Of a stretch of DNA of 64,000 bases, positions 51,501-59,773 are shown piece by piece (positions within the stretch are counted from its first letter, which is position 1; every line of letters starts with the position of its first letter). This DNA comes from an uncultured Planctomycetota bacterium. GTDB lineage: Bacteria > Planctomycetota > Phycisphaerae > UBA1845 > UTPLA1. The notes under the pieces were generated by a model, which saw only the letters and a program-made list of their open reading frames with translations, ran no database searches and was not told where the DNA came from. The stretch is taken from assembly GCA_900696465.1 (NCBI GenBank), contig CAADGE010000029.1:105567-169566 (forward strand), written 5' to 3'. Both the position numbers and the translations under genes were made by a program.

Positions 51501-52999
51501 TGAGCCAGCTCGATTTCGCCTTTTACAGTCCGGCCTTTGAGCACGATGTCGAGGCGAATCCTGCCCTGTTCGGCAAGCTGTACATCGACACCGACGAATA
51601 CACACATCTGGTCCGCGATGCCGGTCACAATCCACCGACTGACATCCTGCACAATCATGCGTCGTTCGCCTACTACAAGCTGAGCAACCCGCGTATCTGG
51701 GATCGGGCGAAGATAAAGAAGCCCTACGAGAAGCTGAAGATGCCGAATTTCTTCCTCTCCGAGGACGAAGTCCGTTCGCTGACGGCCTATCTGCTCAGCA
51801 TGCGCGATGCGAACGTGATGAATTCCGTGAAGATCGACTATGAACGAACTCCCGCCGGGAAGATCGCCCGCGGCCGTGCCTTGGCGCGTGAACTGAACTG
51901 CGTCGGCTGTCACGACATCGAGGGAAATCATCCCAACCTGCACCAGTATTACACGCAGGACCCGGGGGTGGGAGACAGCTATCCGTTCGGACAGCGTTTC
52001 CTTCCGCCGCTGCTCTGGGGTGAGGGCGCCAAGGTGCAATACCCCTGGCTCTTTACCTTCCTGAACAATGTGGAAATGCTCCGCCCGTGGCTGAATGTGC
52101 GCATGCCGAGCTTCTATCTCACACAGGAGCAGGCGACGACGCTGGTGGAGTATTTCGCCGGACTTTCCCAGGACGAGGCCCACATGCTCAAGGCGGAGTT
52201 GGCGCCGGTGATGCGGTACCTGCGCGAGGTGCACGGGGCCAGCAGCGGTGCGGCGAACTCATCGGTGCCGGACAGCGCCGCGGCCGGTGCGGATGCGTGG
52301 TTCCTGCAGGATAAGCTTTCTCCGCAGGCGCGGTTTCTGCAGGAATACGCAGTCACGAAGAAGCAGATTCGAGCGTTCGAGCTGAACGCCCCGGATGCCA
52401 ATACACCCGAGGAGCTGGCGGACTTCGCCGGACCGGTCTATGACAAGATCATCGAGCGGGCCGAGTTTCTGGCGAAGACGTTTGACGTGGAGTATCCCTT
52501 CACTGATCCGCGAAACCACTGGACCGACGACGAACGATTCAAGCGCGGTGAGGAGTTCTTCTACGAGTTGAAGTGCCTCGCCTGCCACGTCGGCGGTGAT
52601 CCCAGCGTTCCGGGTACTACGACGGACATCAAGGCGCCGAACTTCGCGCTGACCTACAAGCGGTTGCGTTACGACTGGGTCGTCAAGTGGCTTCAGGATC
52701 CGCAGGCCATTCAGCCCGGCGCGAACATGCCGCAGATTTTCCAGGGCGGCAGTGCATTCGCGATGATGCCTGCGGAGAGCCGCGCGGAACTTGAGGCGAA
52801 GTTCTACGCCGGCATGGACGAACAGGCGGCGTTGCTGGTGGACTTCCTGTTCAACCTTGGTGAGCGTCGCTACACGGCCATCCAGCCCGGCGGTCTTGCC
52901 GCCCCGGCCACAGAGCCGGCGCAACCGACGGAGGATTTTGACTTTGACGGCGACGACGGCGCGAAGAAGAAGGAGCCCGTGGAGTTCGATTTTGATTAA
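48527..52999 (+). CDS. Octaheme c-type cytochrome, 1490 residues
   Basis: 1490 residues. An N-terminal membrane anchor (LNIVFTASAVVALVSMAWMF) is followed by a long coiled-coil region (about 60-225, rich in Glu, Lys and Arg). Eight CxxCH heme-binding motifs lie at residues 261, 463, 529, 565, 680, 965, 1125 and 1350 (CITCH, CTVCH, CRKCH, CINCH, CLACH, CYACH, CVGCH, CLACH). The C-terminal end is acidic (FDFDGDDGAKKKEPVEFDFD). The many cytochrome c domains suggest that it passes electrons from the Rieske protein toward cytochrome oxidase. It is placed directly after the b subunits, in the role cytochrome c1 has elsewhere. Confidence 0.9.
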   Translation: MPVTTETLRNTRRLNIVFTASAVVALVSMAWMFWHDYARQWRGVQRNYFNVRSAMAHFDALRYETPEEKEKHAALLAAVRQAEEELSSPEQRSREKDLIDREKTLAGELQGVALTYGNMNAEMQVRLFDFEESRTLHGENHPRTLKIAEENAAADRKLSEARARLDKLEDDLRSVRGQIREFYRRRNDAQKALAAYEKGLADARRFDEMYGPGLTRLAFNLPLLDYLAPQGTPGREEVRQVFMKPIRFDYNFVDSYVTDRCITCHVGIDDPNLTVESFARRTSLALNNPVVQATLQSANAAMREMLMDRLAQAGQQKEFAAGDLAELDDTKRGDFVRAMVRATNDYLSDIGRPQLRLDEVLSELGSGADLTRRKVTDAITGRFEQILWARPPRLPGTEQPLPWKDMSESQQMTYVASLAAAMNTYLVDQGRPRIDFRKEIQAHPNLDLYVSPDSPHPMGKMGCTVCHEGAGQDTDFILAAHTPKDKEEKKRWEKEYYIKELGIPLATFHLVEEFWERPMLLPDYTSASCRKCHDQSFDLERHKTLPLESARRIVEGRDLFTTVGCINCHNVDGLSDSRMVGTDLTHVGEKLTTGFMERWVEYPKNFRPGTWMPHFFHQENNLPSSANEFDPDPVLRTETEIQAIVHYLQTFTKPLDYVDLPSGIEGDPKRGEELFVSIGCLACHANLDAKDPLSTDGKTLGESWIVKDLVMTQGLSEEEAKSRFESMSDNDRVRYAVQHLTPLRRDEAIARAQQEEVVADLERRDPDPAKMYVPPSLTRVAPELSGMGSKLIPDPANAGQAERARLWLYNWLRDPRHYASYTRMPRMFRDSYYQLDDPDTQRRKNDQDMLDVAAYLLSLRNDEFDQTPIPRDARHQEMAQSLILDLLGGQNTQSVAEMILNDEKVMDSDPYGRLTAAIVAQTARSFGEGEDGRRRVGEIIASRSASLPDRQKLYLGMKMISHYGCYACHQIAGFEDATRPGTDVTLWAQKFMSQLDFAFYSPAFEHDVEANPALFGKLYIDTDEYTHLVRDAGHNPPTDILHNHASFAYYKLSNPRIWDRAKIKKPYEKLKMPNFFLSEDEVRSLTAYLLSMRDANVMNSVKIDYERTPAGKIARGRALARELNCVGCHDIEGNHPNLHQYYTQDPGVGDSYPFGQRFLPPLLWGEGAKVQYPWLFTFLNNVEMLRPWLNVRMPSFYLTQEQATTLVEYFAGLSQDEAHMLKAELAPVMRYLREVHGASSGAANSSVPDSAAAGADAWFLQDKLSPQARFLQEYAVTKKQIRAFELNAPDANTPEELADFAGPVYDKIIERAEFLAKTFDVEYPFTDPRNHWTDDERFKRGEEFFYELKCLACHVGGDPSVPGTTTDIKAPNFALTYKRLRYDWVVKWLQDPQAIQPGANMPQIFQGGSAFAMMPAESRAELEAKFYAGMDEQAALLVDFLFNLGERRYTAIQPGGLAAPATEPAQPTEDFDFDGDDGAKKKEPVEFDFD

Positions 53000-53146
53000 A
53001 GCCAAGGATGACGTTCGCGACGGGGCGATCGGTTCCGATGCCGCGAAATCAGGGCCGGTATAACTTGCAAGAACTCTCGCGTCTGCGACAATTGATCGCA
53101 GCGCGGGGATTCGCAACGCGGGCTGAGTGCCCGAGGAGTAAAGGTC

Positions 53147-53983
53147 ATGACGAGGAAATGCATTCTGTTGGGGCTCTCGGCAGGACTAATCCTGTCGGTG
53201 GCGGTCTTGCCGGTCCAGGCGGACAACGAGAAGGGCAGCGCAGTCATCAAAGGTCGCGTGGTGTTCGAGGGTGATCCTCCTCCCACGAGGCCCCTGAGCA
53301 TCGGCGGCGATCAGCACTGCGTGGCCTCGCATTCCAAGCCGCAGCCGGACCAGGGCACGATCGTGTACAAGAACAACGACAACGCGATTCCCTATACATT
53401 TGTCTATATTAAGAGCGGTGTGAAGGGCAAGTATGATCCGCCGAAGGAGCCGGTGGTCCTCGATCAGAAGGACTGCATGTATCATCCCCACGTCTGGGGC
53501 ATGGTGGCCGGGCAGGAGATTCACATCAGGAACAGCGATCCGACGAATCATAATGTGAATTCCCAGGCGCAGAAGAATCCGCGGTTCAACTTTGCCCAGG
53601 CCCAGAAGGGCATGGTCAAGGAACTCAAGGGCCGCGAAACCTTCAATCGTGAAGAGATCATGATCAAGCTCAAGTGCGATGTGCATCAGTGGATGGCCTC
53701 GTACTGCGGCGTGCTGACGCACCCCTTCTTCTCGGTGAGCAAGTCTCACGAAGACGACGGCGGCGACGCTTCGAAGCGCGGCACGTTCGAGATCAAGAAT
53801 CTCCCATCGGGCGAGTATGAAGTAGCCACCTGGCATCCCACCTTCGGCGAACTGAGTGAGAAGGTGACCATCGCTGATGGCGAGACGAAGGAAGTCACCT
53901 TCAAGTACAACGCCAAGAAGGCCGAGGCCCCTCAGGCCCGCGAGGTCATTCTTTCCACGGAGACGGACGACTCAAAAAAGTAA
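53147..53983 (+). CDS. Secreted cupredoxin-like protein
   Basis: 278 residues. Signal peptide (about 1-25, VAVLPVQADN). It first shows a carboxypeptidase-regulatory-like or plastocyanin-like beta sheet (SAVIKGRVVFEGDPPPTRPL), then IHIRNSDPTNHNVNSQ and KLKCDVHQWMASYCGV. His in NHN and the C-x2-H-x2-M segment are placed as type I copper ligands. A last domain has TFEIKNLPSGEYEVATWHPT, like a carboxypeptidase regulatory fold. It could be a periplasmic electron carrier between the octaheme protein and the oxidase, or a copper-linked assembly factor. GAGGAG lies before the ATG. Confidence 0.75.
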   Translation: MTRKCILLGLSAGLILSVAVLPVQADNEKGSAVIKGRVVFEGDPPPTRPLSIGGDQHCVASHSKPQPDQGTIVYKNNDNAIPYTFVYIKSGVKGKYDPPKEPVVLDQKDCMYHPHVWGMVAGQEIHIRNSDPTNHNVNSQAQKNPRFNFAQAQKGMVKELKGRETFNREEIMIKLKCDVHQWMASYCGVLTHPFFSVSKSHEDDGGDASKRGTFEIKNLPSGEYEVATWHPTFGELSEKVTIADGETKEVTFKYNAKKAEAPQAREVILSTETDDSKK

Positions 53984-54102
53984 CCGACGCGCCGGAGACG
54001 GCGCATCCGGTTGAGGCATCCACGGCGCCGGATCTTTCGCAGGTCCGGCGCCCGACCCGGGGCGAAACATCGCTTCGCGGCCCCTATCGAGAGTTACCCA
54101 GA

Positions 54103-55092
54103 ATGCAAGCTCCGATGCACTATGGACGCTGGCTGCCGCCGTTGCTTTCGGAACACGGCAGTCAAATCGACCACCTGATCGACGTGTTGCACGTCTTCAT
54201 GGGCGTGCTCTTCGTGGGATGGGGAATTTTCTTCCTCTACTGTCTCACGAAGTACCGCCAGCGGCCGGGCCACACGGCACGTTATGAACCGGTCAAAGGC
54301 ACGGTTTCGAAGTATGCTGAGATCGGCGTCGGCGCCTTCGAGGCCTTTCTGCTGGTCGGACTGTCGATGCCGGTCTGGTCGGCGTACAAGAATGATCCGC
54401 CTGCACCGGCGGAGCGGTTCGAGGTTCGGGTTGTCGCCGAGCAGTTTCAGTGGAACTTCCACTATCCCGGCAAGGACGGAAAGTTCGGTCCGACCCGTGC
54501 GGATCTGATCAGCGCGAGTAATCCGGTCGGCCTGGTCGAGACCGATCCCGCGGCGTCGGACGACATCGTCTCGGTGAACGAGTTTCATCTGCCCGTTGGT
54601 CGGGACATTTACGTGCGCCTGACGACGAAGGATGTCATTCACTCGTTTGCCATCCCGACGATGCGCGTCAAACAGGATGCGATCCCCGGTATGGAGATTC
54701 CGATCTGGTTCAAAGTGAAGGAGGACGCCAAGTCGGAAGCCATCCGCGAGCGGATGACGCAGGTCTTCCCGATGCGGAAGGCGAACTGGTATCGCCTCCG
54801 GCACCACATCGCGACTCAGGACTACAAGGACAAGGATGGCCAGGTTCTTCTTGCACGCGGGCAGGACCTGGGTGCGACGTACGAGGCCGGTCAGGAGCTT
54901 CTGGAGAAGCTCGAGAAGGCCGGCGTGACCGAGTTGAGCATGCAGCCGCGCAATCCGCTGGAAGTGATCTGTGCGCAGCTCTGCGGCAACAGCCATTTCA
55001 AGATGAAGGCCCAGATGGTAACCCATGACGACGCCGGATTTGCAGCGTGGGTCGAGGAGAAATCGAAAGTCATCGAGTTCGACGACTTTTAA
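54103..55092 (+). CDS. coxB: Cytochrome c oxidase subunit II
   Basis: 329 residues. Two membrane helices (LHVFMGVLFVGWGIFFLYCL and VGAFEAFLLVGLSMPVW) precede the CuA domain: EQFQWNFHYPGKDGKFG, VNEFHLPVGRDIYVRLTTKD, VIHSFAIPTMRVKQDAIPGM, and the copper site ICAQLCGNSHFKM with Cys290, Cys294, His298 and Met301. Between PGMEIPIWFKVKE and the site there is an extra segment of about 70 residues (about 208-285), rich in Lys, Arg and Gln, not usual in subunit II. There is no fused cytochrome c domain, so an external donor is needed. First oxidase subunit of the locus. Confidence 0.95.
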   Translation: MQAPMHYGRWLPPLLSEHGSQIDHLIDVLHVFMGVLFVGWGIFFLYCLTKYRQRPGHTARYEPVKGTVSKYAEIGVGAFEAFLLVGLSMPVWSAYKNDPPAPAERFEVRVVAEQFQWNFHYPGKDGKFGPTRADLISASNPVGLVETDPAASDDIVSVNEFHLPVGRDIYVRLTTKDVIHSFAIPTMRVKQDAIPGMEIPIWFKVKEDAKSEAIRERMTQVFPMRKANWYRLRHHIATQDYKDKDGQVLLARGQDLGATYEAGQELLEKLEKAGVTELSMQPRNPLEVICAQLCGNSHFKMKAQMVTHDDAGFAAWVEEKSKVIEFDDF

Positions 55093-55149
55093 TGCAGCGG
55101 AATCAGGCCGATCGCGGTCCGATGTTCACGCAAGCGGTGAGTGGAATCT

Positions 55150-56892
55150 ATGAGCAAACACGATACGCACGCAGATCATCATCATGAGGAGTTGCCGTTC
55201 TGGCGGAAGTACATCTTCTCCGTCGATCACAAGGTGATCGGCGTGCAGTACACCATCACGGCACTCGTCTTTCTTATGTTCGGCTTTGCGCTGATGATGA
55301 TCATGCGATGGCAACTGGCCTATCCAGGTCAGCCGATCCCCTTCATCGGCAAGTACCTCGGCGACACCATCGCCCTCGACGGCATACTCAGCGGCGACGG
55401 CTACAACGCCTTTGGCGCCATGCATGGCACGATCATGGTCTTTCTGGCCATCGTACCGCTGGGCGTCGGCGGATTCGGCAATTATGTGCTGCCCTTGCAG
55501 ATCGGGGCACCGGACATGGCCTTTCCGCGGCTAAACATGGCCAGCTACTGGATCTACCTGCCCGGCGGAATCATCATGCTGGCCAGCTTCTTCATGCCGG
55601 GCGGGGCGGCCAATTCCGGTTGGACGTCTTACGCGCCGCTCTCCGTCATCGCCACGACCGGGCAAACCATGTGGCTGCTGGGCATGGTGTTTCTGATTAC
55701 CTCTTCGCTGCTGGGCTCGGTGAACTTCATCGTCACGGCGGTGCAGTTGCGTGCCAAGGGACTGAGCTTCTTCCGGCTCCCTTTCTTCGTCTGGGCGCAG
55801 CTGGTGACGTCGTTCCTGCTGCTGCTTGCCTTCCCGCCCCTTGAAGCTGCCGCGGTGCTGCAGCTGATGGACCGTGTCGCGGGTACGAGCTTCTTCATGC
55901 CGACCGGGCTGGTGGTCAGCGGTGTGGAACAGGCGCATCTGTCCGGCGGTGGCAGTCCGCTGCTCTGGCAGCACCTGTTCTGGTTCCTTGCGCACCCGGA
56001 GGTGTACGTGCTGATCCTGCCGGCGCTGGGAATCATTTCTGAAATCATCGCCACGAACACACGCAAGCCGCTGTGGGGCTATAAGTCACTGGTTTATTCG
56101 GCGATCTTCCTGGGCTTTATGTCGTTTATCGTCTGGGCCCATCACATGTTCATGACCGGCATGGGCACGACGCTTTCGACCTTCTTTCAGGCAACGACGA
56201 TGATCATCTCCGTTCCATCGGTGATCATCCTCACCTGTCTCATCATCAGTCTGTACGGTGCTTCGATTCGCTTCACCGTGCCGATGCTGTTTGCCCTGTC
56301 GTTCCTGCCGATGTTCGCCATCGGCGGGCTCACGGGGCTGCCGCTGGGTCTGACGGCGTCGGACATCCACCTGCATGACACCTACTACGTCATCGGGCAT
56401 TTCCACTACGTCGTCGCCCCGGGCACGATCTTTGCTGTTTTCGCCGGCATTTATCACTGGTTCCCCAAGGTAACCGGTCGAATGATGAACTCGACGCTCG
56501 GCCGGCTGCACTGGTTTTTCTCGTTCATCTTCATCAACGGCGTCTTCATGCCCATGCTCTTCCAGGGCATGGCGGGCATCCTCCGCCGACAGTACGACCA
56601 GTCCGAACAGTTGCACGGTGCGAGCGCACAGGGACTTTCGGTCATGGTGTCCTGGTCGGCCTGGCTGCTGTTCGTGGCACAGATTCCGTTCATCATCAAC
56701 TTCTTCTGGAGTATCTGGAAGGGCCAGAAAGTCGGTGCCAATCCGTGGGAAGCGACCACGCTGGAGTGGGCCGCGCCCTCGCCACCACCGCACGGCAATT
56801 TCGACACGGTCCCCGTGGTGTACTGCGGGCCCTACGAATACAGCGTTCCCGGCAAGAAGACGGACTTCTGCCCGCAGCACGTCGTCGCATAG
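55150..56892 (+). CDS. coxA: Cytochrome c oxidase subunit I
   Basis: 580 residues. Heme-copper oxidase subunit I with twelve or more membrane helices. Heme a ligand in NAFGAMHGTIMVFLAI, CuB and Tyr-His region in HPEVYVLILPALGIISEI, HHMFMTGMG, and the heme a / a3 ligands in GHFHYVVAPGTIFAVFAGIY. This is an aa3-type (A-family) sequence with YVLILPALG. It reduces oxygen to water and pumps protons. The ATG at 55150 is chosen; a GTG at 55141 is in frame. Following subunit II by 57 bp. Confidence 0.97.
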   Translation: MSKHDTHADHHHEELPFWRKYIFSVDHKVIGVQYTITALVFLMFGFALMMIMRWQLAYPGQPIPFIGKYLGDTIALDGILSGDGYNAFGAMHGTIMVFLAIVPLGVGGFGNYVLPLQIGAPDMAFPRLNMASYWIYLPGGIIMLASFFMPGGAANSGWTSYAPLSVIATTGQTMWLLGMVFLITSSLLGSVNFIVTAVQLRAKGLSFFRLPFFVWAQLVTSFLLLLAFPPLEAAAVLQLMDRVAGTSFFMPTGLVVSGVEQAHLSGGGSPLLWQHLFWFLAHPEVYVLILPALGIISEIIATNTRKPLWGYKSLVYSAIFLGFMSFIVWAHHMFMTGMGTTLSTFFQATTMIISVPSVIILTCLIISLYGASIRFTVPMLFALSFLPMFAIGGLTGLPLGLTASDIHLHDTYYVIGHFHYVVAPGTIFAVFAGIYHWFPKVTGRMMNSTLGRLHWFFSFIFINGVFMPMLFQGMAGILRRQYDQSEQLHGASAQGLSVMVSWSAWLLFVAQIPFIINFFWSIWKGQKVGANPWEATTLEWAAPSPPPHGNFDTVPVVYCGPYEYSVPGKKTDFCPQHVVA

Positions 56893-56904
56893 GAGGTCTT
56901 AGAC

Positions 56905-57735
56905 TTGTCCGCAGCAGTAGCGATTCCTCATGACATGGAGCCGCATCCCGTAACCGGGATGTACAACGGCAAGTTCGGCCTCTGGCTGTTCCTGGCATCC
57001 GAAGTGATGCTCTTCGGGGCGCTCTTCTCGTCCTATGTGCTGCTGCGCATGGGAGCGCCGGAAGGCACCTGGCCCAAACATGGCGCCGAAATCCTCAATG
57101 TGCCGCTGGCCACCTTCAACACAGTCGTTCTGATTACTTCCAGTGTGACGATGGTCATGGCCTGGGCGGCGCTGAAGATGAACAACATCGCCCGCGGTCA
57201 GCTCTTCCTGACCGTGACGTTCCTGCTGGCCGGCGCGTTTCTCGTCGTCAAGTATTTCGAGTACTCCGAGAAGTTCAACCACTTTGAAGTCTGGCTCAAG
57301 GAGCCGATGGTTGTGGACGGCAACTCGGTGTCCAGCATTCGCGGTCATCTGGCCAAGGATTGTCCGCCGCTCACGAAGGAAACGCACATCCGGGCCTTCG
57401 CGATTCCGGAGTTCATCCTGCTGGACCCCGATGCCCCCGCCGGCAGCAAGGAGCATCCGCCGACGCTACGGATCGACGGCGGCAACATCCGACGTATTTC
57501 CGATTTCGGCCCGGCGCACAGCACCTTTCTGGCGACGTATTTCACGCTCACCGGTCTGCACGGGCTCCACATCATCGGCGGCATGGTGGTAATTCTGTAT
57601 TTCATGCTGACCGGCAGCCGGTTTGCCCAGAAGCGGCCGGACAAGTACGCCGATCGCATCGAGTGCACCGGTTTGTACTGGCACTTTGTCGACCTGGTCT
57701 GGATTTTCCTCTTCCCGGTGCTGTACCTGCTCTAG
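56905..57735 (+). CDS. coxC: Cytochrome c oxidase subunit III
   Basis: 276 residues. TTG start supported by AGGAGG seven bases upstream. Membrane helices include FGLWLFLASEVMLFGALFSS, FNTVVLITSSVTMVMAWAAL, LFLTVTFLLAGAFLVVKYFE, TYFTLTGLHGLHIIGGMVVI and YWHFVDLVWIFLFPVLYLL. The family Glu lies in ASEVMLFGALF. Between FEYSEKF and ATYFTLTGLHG there is a polar insert of about 85 residues (EVWLKEPMVVDGNS through LRIDGGNIRRISDFGPAHST), longer than in most subunit III. It starts 12 bp after the subunit I stop. Confidence 0.95.
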   Translation: MSAAVAIPHDMEPHPVTGMYNGKFGLWLFLASEVMLFGALFSSYVLLRMGAPEGTWPKHGAEILNVPLATFNTVVLITSSVTMVMAWAALKMNNIARGQLFLTVTFLLAGAFLVVKYFEYSEKFNHFEVWLKEPMVVDGNSVSSIRGHLAKDCPPLTKETHIRAFAIPEFILLDPDAPAGSKEHPPTLRIDGGNIRRISDFGPAHSTFLATYFTLTGLHGLHIIGGMVVILYFMLTGSRFAQKRPDKYADRIECTGLYWHFVDLVWIFLFPVLYLL

Positions 57736-57788
57736 GATGAGGTGATTTGGTAACTCCCGGCTGCCGGGAGGATTCGGGAGATCTGCGA

Positions 57789-58106
57789 ATGAGTCACCAT
57801 GAGATGACTGCGGAAGAAGTCAGCCATCATGTCCGAACGTACCTGAAGGTGTTCGGCGCCCTGCTGGTGCTGACAGTCATCACGGTCGGCGTGTTTTACC
57901 TGCATCTGCCGATTGTCGGCGCGGTGGTCGTGGCCCTGATCGTGGCGTCGATCAAGGGCTCATTGGTCGCGTGCTACTTCATGCACCTGATATCCGAGCG
58001 CGGTCTGATTTACTGGATCCTCGCCCTGTGTGCATTGTTCTTCGTCGTGCTGCTCCTGCTCCCGGTTATCACCGATCACGAGGCGGTAGGCACGGTAACC
58101 CACTAG
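57789..58106 (+). CDS. Cytochrome c oxidase subunit IV-like (prokaryotic)
   Basis: 105 residues with three membrane helices (YLKVFGALLVLTVITVGVFY, VVALIVASIKGSLVACYFMH, IYWILALCALFFVVLLLLP). It belongs to the prokaryotic COX4/CyoD-like subunits, which follow subunit III and aid stability of the oxidase. The KGSLVACYFMHL segment is diagnostic. The ATG at 57789 follows GGGAG; the open frame back to 57747 is not membrane-like. 53 bp after subunit III. Confidence 0.92.
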   Translation: MSHHEMTAEEVSHHVRTYLKVFGALLVLTVITVGVFYLHLPIVGAVVVALIVASIKGSLVACYFMHLISERGLIYWILALCALFFVVLLLLPVITDHEAVGTVTH

Positions 58107-58115
58107 GACGAACCG

Positions 58116-58322
58116 ATGTCGCTCAAGGGATTCCACGTATTCTTCATCAGCGTGTGCCTGATCTTTTCCGTCGGGCTCGGCATTTGGGCCCTGCGCGCGT
58201 ACCGCAGCACGGGACAGGCCGACTCGCTGTACCTGGGCGTCGGCGCCTTCTTTTGCGGGGCGGTGCTCGCGGTCTACGGCGTTTGGTTTCTTCGCAAGCT
58301 TCGGCATCTGAGCTTCGTTTGA
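58116..58322 (+). CDS. Small two-helix membrane protein
   Basis: 68 residues: FFISVCLIFSVGLGIWAL and YLGVGAFFCGAVLAVYGVWF are two membrane helices, joined by a short loop with RAYRSTGQAD. It starts 9 bp after the subunit IV-like stop and precedes another small membrane protein. No family recognised; probably an accessory or assembly protein of the oxidase by position. Confidence 0.75.
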   Translation: MSLKGFHVFFISVCLIFSVGLGIWALRAYRSTGQADSLYLGVGAFFCGAVLAVYGVWFLRKLRHLSFV

Positions 58323-58338
58323 GTCGGGGGTATTCGAC

Positions 58339-58635
58339 ATGAACCGAGTTCGTACCGGTTGGATGGCAGGAATCTGCTGCGTGATGCCCATCTTGCTGGC
58401 CGATGTGGCCCGGGCGTGCTCTGTCTGTCAGGGCAATCCGGATTCCGAGTTGGTCAAAGGTGCGCAGGGAGGCGTGGTCGTGATGATCCTCGTCACCTAC
58501 GGCGTCCTGCTTTGCTTCGGGGCGATGGTCGCCCTGTGGCTGGTTCGGGCAAGGCGCTTGTCGCGCGTCAGCGCAGTGCGGATTTCTGATAAGACAGAGC
58601 CGGACGGTGCTCCATCACGAATCACTGATGAATGA
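58339..58635 (+). CDS. Small membrane protein with CSVCQG motif
   Basis: 98 residues. An N-terminal signal-like helix (TGWMAGICCVMPILLADVAR) ends at ACSVCQGNPDSELVKGA, a C-x2-C pair without the His of a heme site, and a second helix follows (VVVMILVTYGVLLCFGAMVA). The Cys pair would face the periplasm and may bind copper or act in thiol exchange. The stop codon overlaps the heme A synthase start by eight bases. Family not established; the position suggests oxidase assembly. Confidence 0.7.
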   Translation: MNRVRTGWMAGICCVMPILLADVARACSVCQGNPDSELVKGAQGGVVVMILVTYGVLLCFGAMVALWLVRARRLSRVSAVRISDKTEPDGAPSRITDE

Positions 58636-59773
58636 ATTGCCACGGACCATAACGGCTTCGGCAGACGCCGGTGCTGCGGCGCATGCCGACTTGCCGCGCT
58701 CGCGCCGCTGGCTTCATCGCTATGCGGTCGTGCTGGCGCTGGCCACGTGGGTGCTCATTTTCGCCGGAGGCATGGTCACCAGCACCGGCAGCGGCTTGGC
58801 CGTGCCGGACTGGCCCACGAGCTACGGCTACAACATGTTCGCCTTCCCGTACTCGCAATGGGTCGGAGGCATCTTCTACGAGCATGGTCATCGGTTGATC
58901 GCCTCGACGGTCGGTCTCTTGACCATCGGCCTGTGCATCTGGTTGTGGGTGACAGAGCCGCGGCGGTGGCTGTGCAAGCTGGGCTCCTTGGCCCTTGCCG
59001 CCGTCATTGTGCAGGGCATCCTGGGTGGTCTGACGGTTCGATACTTTCTGCCGACGCCGGTTTCCGTGGCCCATGCTTGTCTGGCTCAGACCTTCTTCTG
59101 CATCGTCGTCTCGATCGCCGTGTTTACATCGCCGCGCTGGCTGCGGAGTTCGACAGATGGCAATCCGGCGGCTTCGCGAGAGGCGCAGGTTCGATTTCAG
59201 GAAGAAAACCGTCGATCCGCTTCCATACAGACACCGCATCTTGGCGTCCTGCTCACCGCGATTGTCTTCCTGCAGCTCATTCTCGGGGCAATCATGCGGC
59301 ACACGGAATCGGGTCTGGCCGTGCCCGATTTTCCCCTTGCCTACGGACAGGTGATTCCCGGTTTCGACGAAGGATCCGTCGCTGAGTACAACGAATACCG
59401 CCGCTTTACGCTCGGGGTTCCGGCGGTCACGGTCGGACAGATCGCATCGCACATGGCCCATCGAGCCGGGGCGCTGCTGGTTACAGCGGTCGTGTTCATC
59501 GTCGGCATCCTGACGCTTCGACGACATGGAGATCGGCCCTTGCTCACACGCCCGGTGATGCTTGCGATGGGACTTGTGCTGCTACAGATCGCACTAGGTG
59601 CGTGGACGGTGCTGTCTCAGAAGCTGCCGGTCATCGCCACGGCGCATGTAGCCGTCGGTGCGGCCACGCTGGCGGTTGCGTGGGTATTTACGCTTCGAGC
59701 ACATCGATATATCGGCGTTGCTCGAACCGAGAAATTGCCGCGTACCGTTGGTGTGGCGGGGGCAACAGGATGA
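58628..59773 (+). CDS. ctaA: Heme A synthase (COX15/CtaA)
   Basis: 381 residues. Oxidises heme O to heme A for the oxidase. About eight membrane helices in two halves, each with a family segment: TSTGSGLAVPDWPTSYGYN and then EHGHRLIAS in the first half, RHTESGLAVPDFPLAYGQV and then HMAHRAGALLVTAV in the second. The His residues are the heme ligands. An insert of about 30 polar residues (SSTDGNPAASREAQVRFQEE) separates the halves. The ATG at 58628 overlaps the upstream stop; GTG at 58607 is unlikely. The stop codon overlaps the next start. Confidence 0.95.
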   Translation: MNELPRTITASADAGAAAHADLPRSRRWLHRYAVVLALATWVLIFAGGMVTSTGSGLAVPDWPTSYGYNMFAFPYSQWVGGIFYEHGHRLIASTVGLLTIGLCIWLWVTEPRRWLCKLGSLALAAVIVQGILGGLTVRYFLPTPVSVAHACLAQTFFCIVVSIAVFTSPRWLRSSTDGNPAASREAQVRFQEENRRSASIQTPHLGVLLTAIVFLQLILGAIMRHTESGLAVPDFPLAYGQVIPGFDEGSVAEYNEYRRFTLGVPAVTVGQIASHMAHRAGALLVTAVVFIVGILTLRRHGDRPLLTRPVMLAMGLVLLQIALGAWTVLSQKLPVIATAHVAVGAATLAVAWVFTLRAHRYIGVARTEKLPRTVGVAGATG

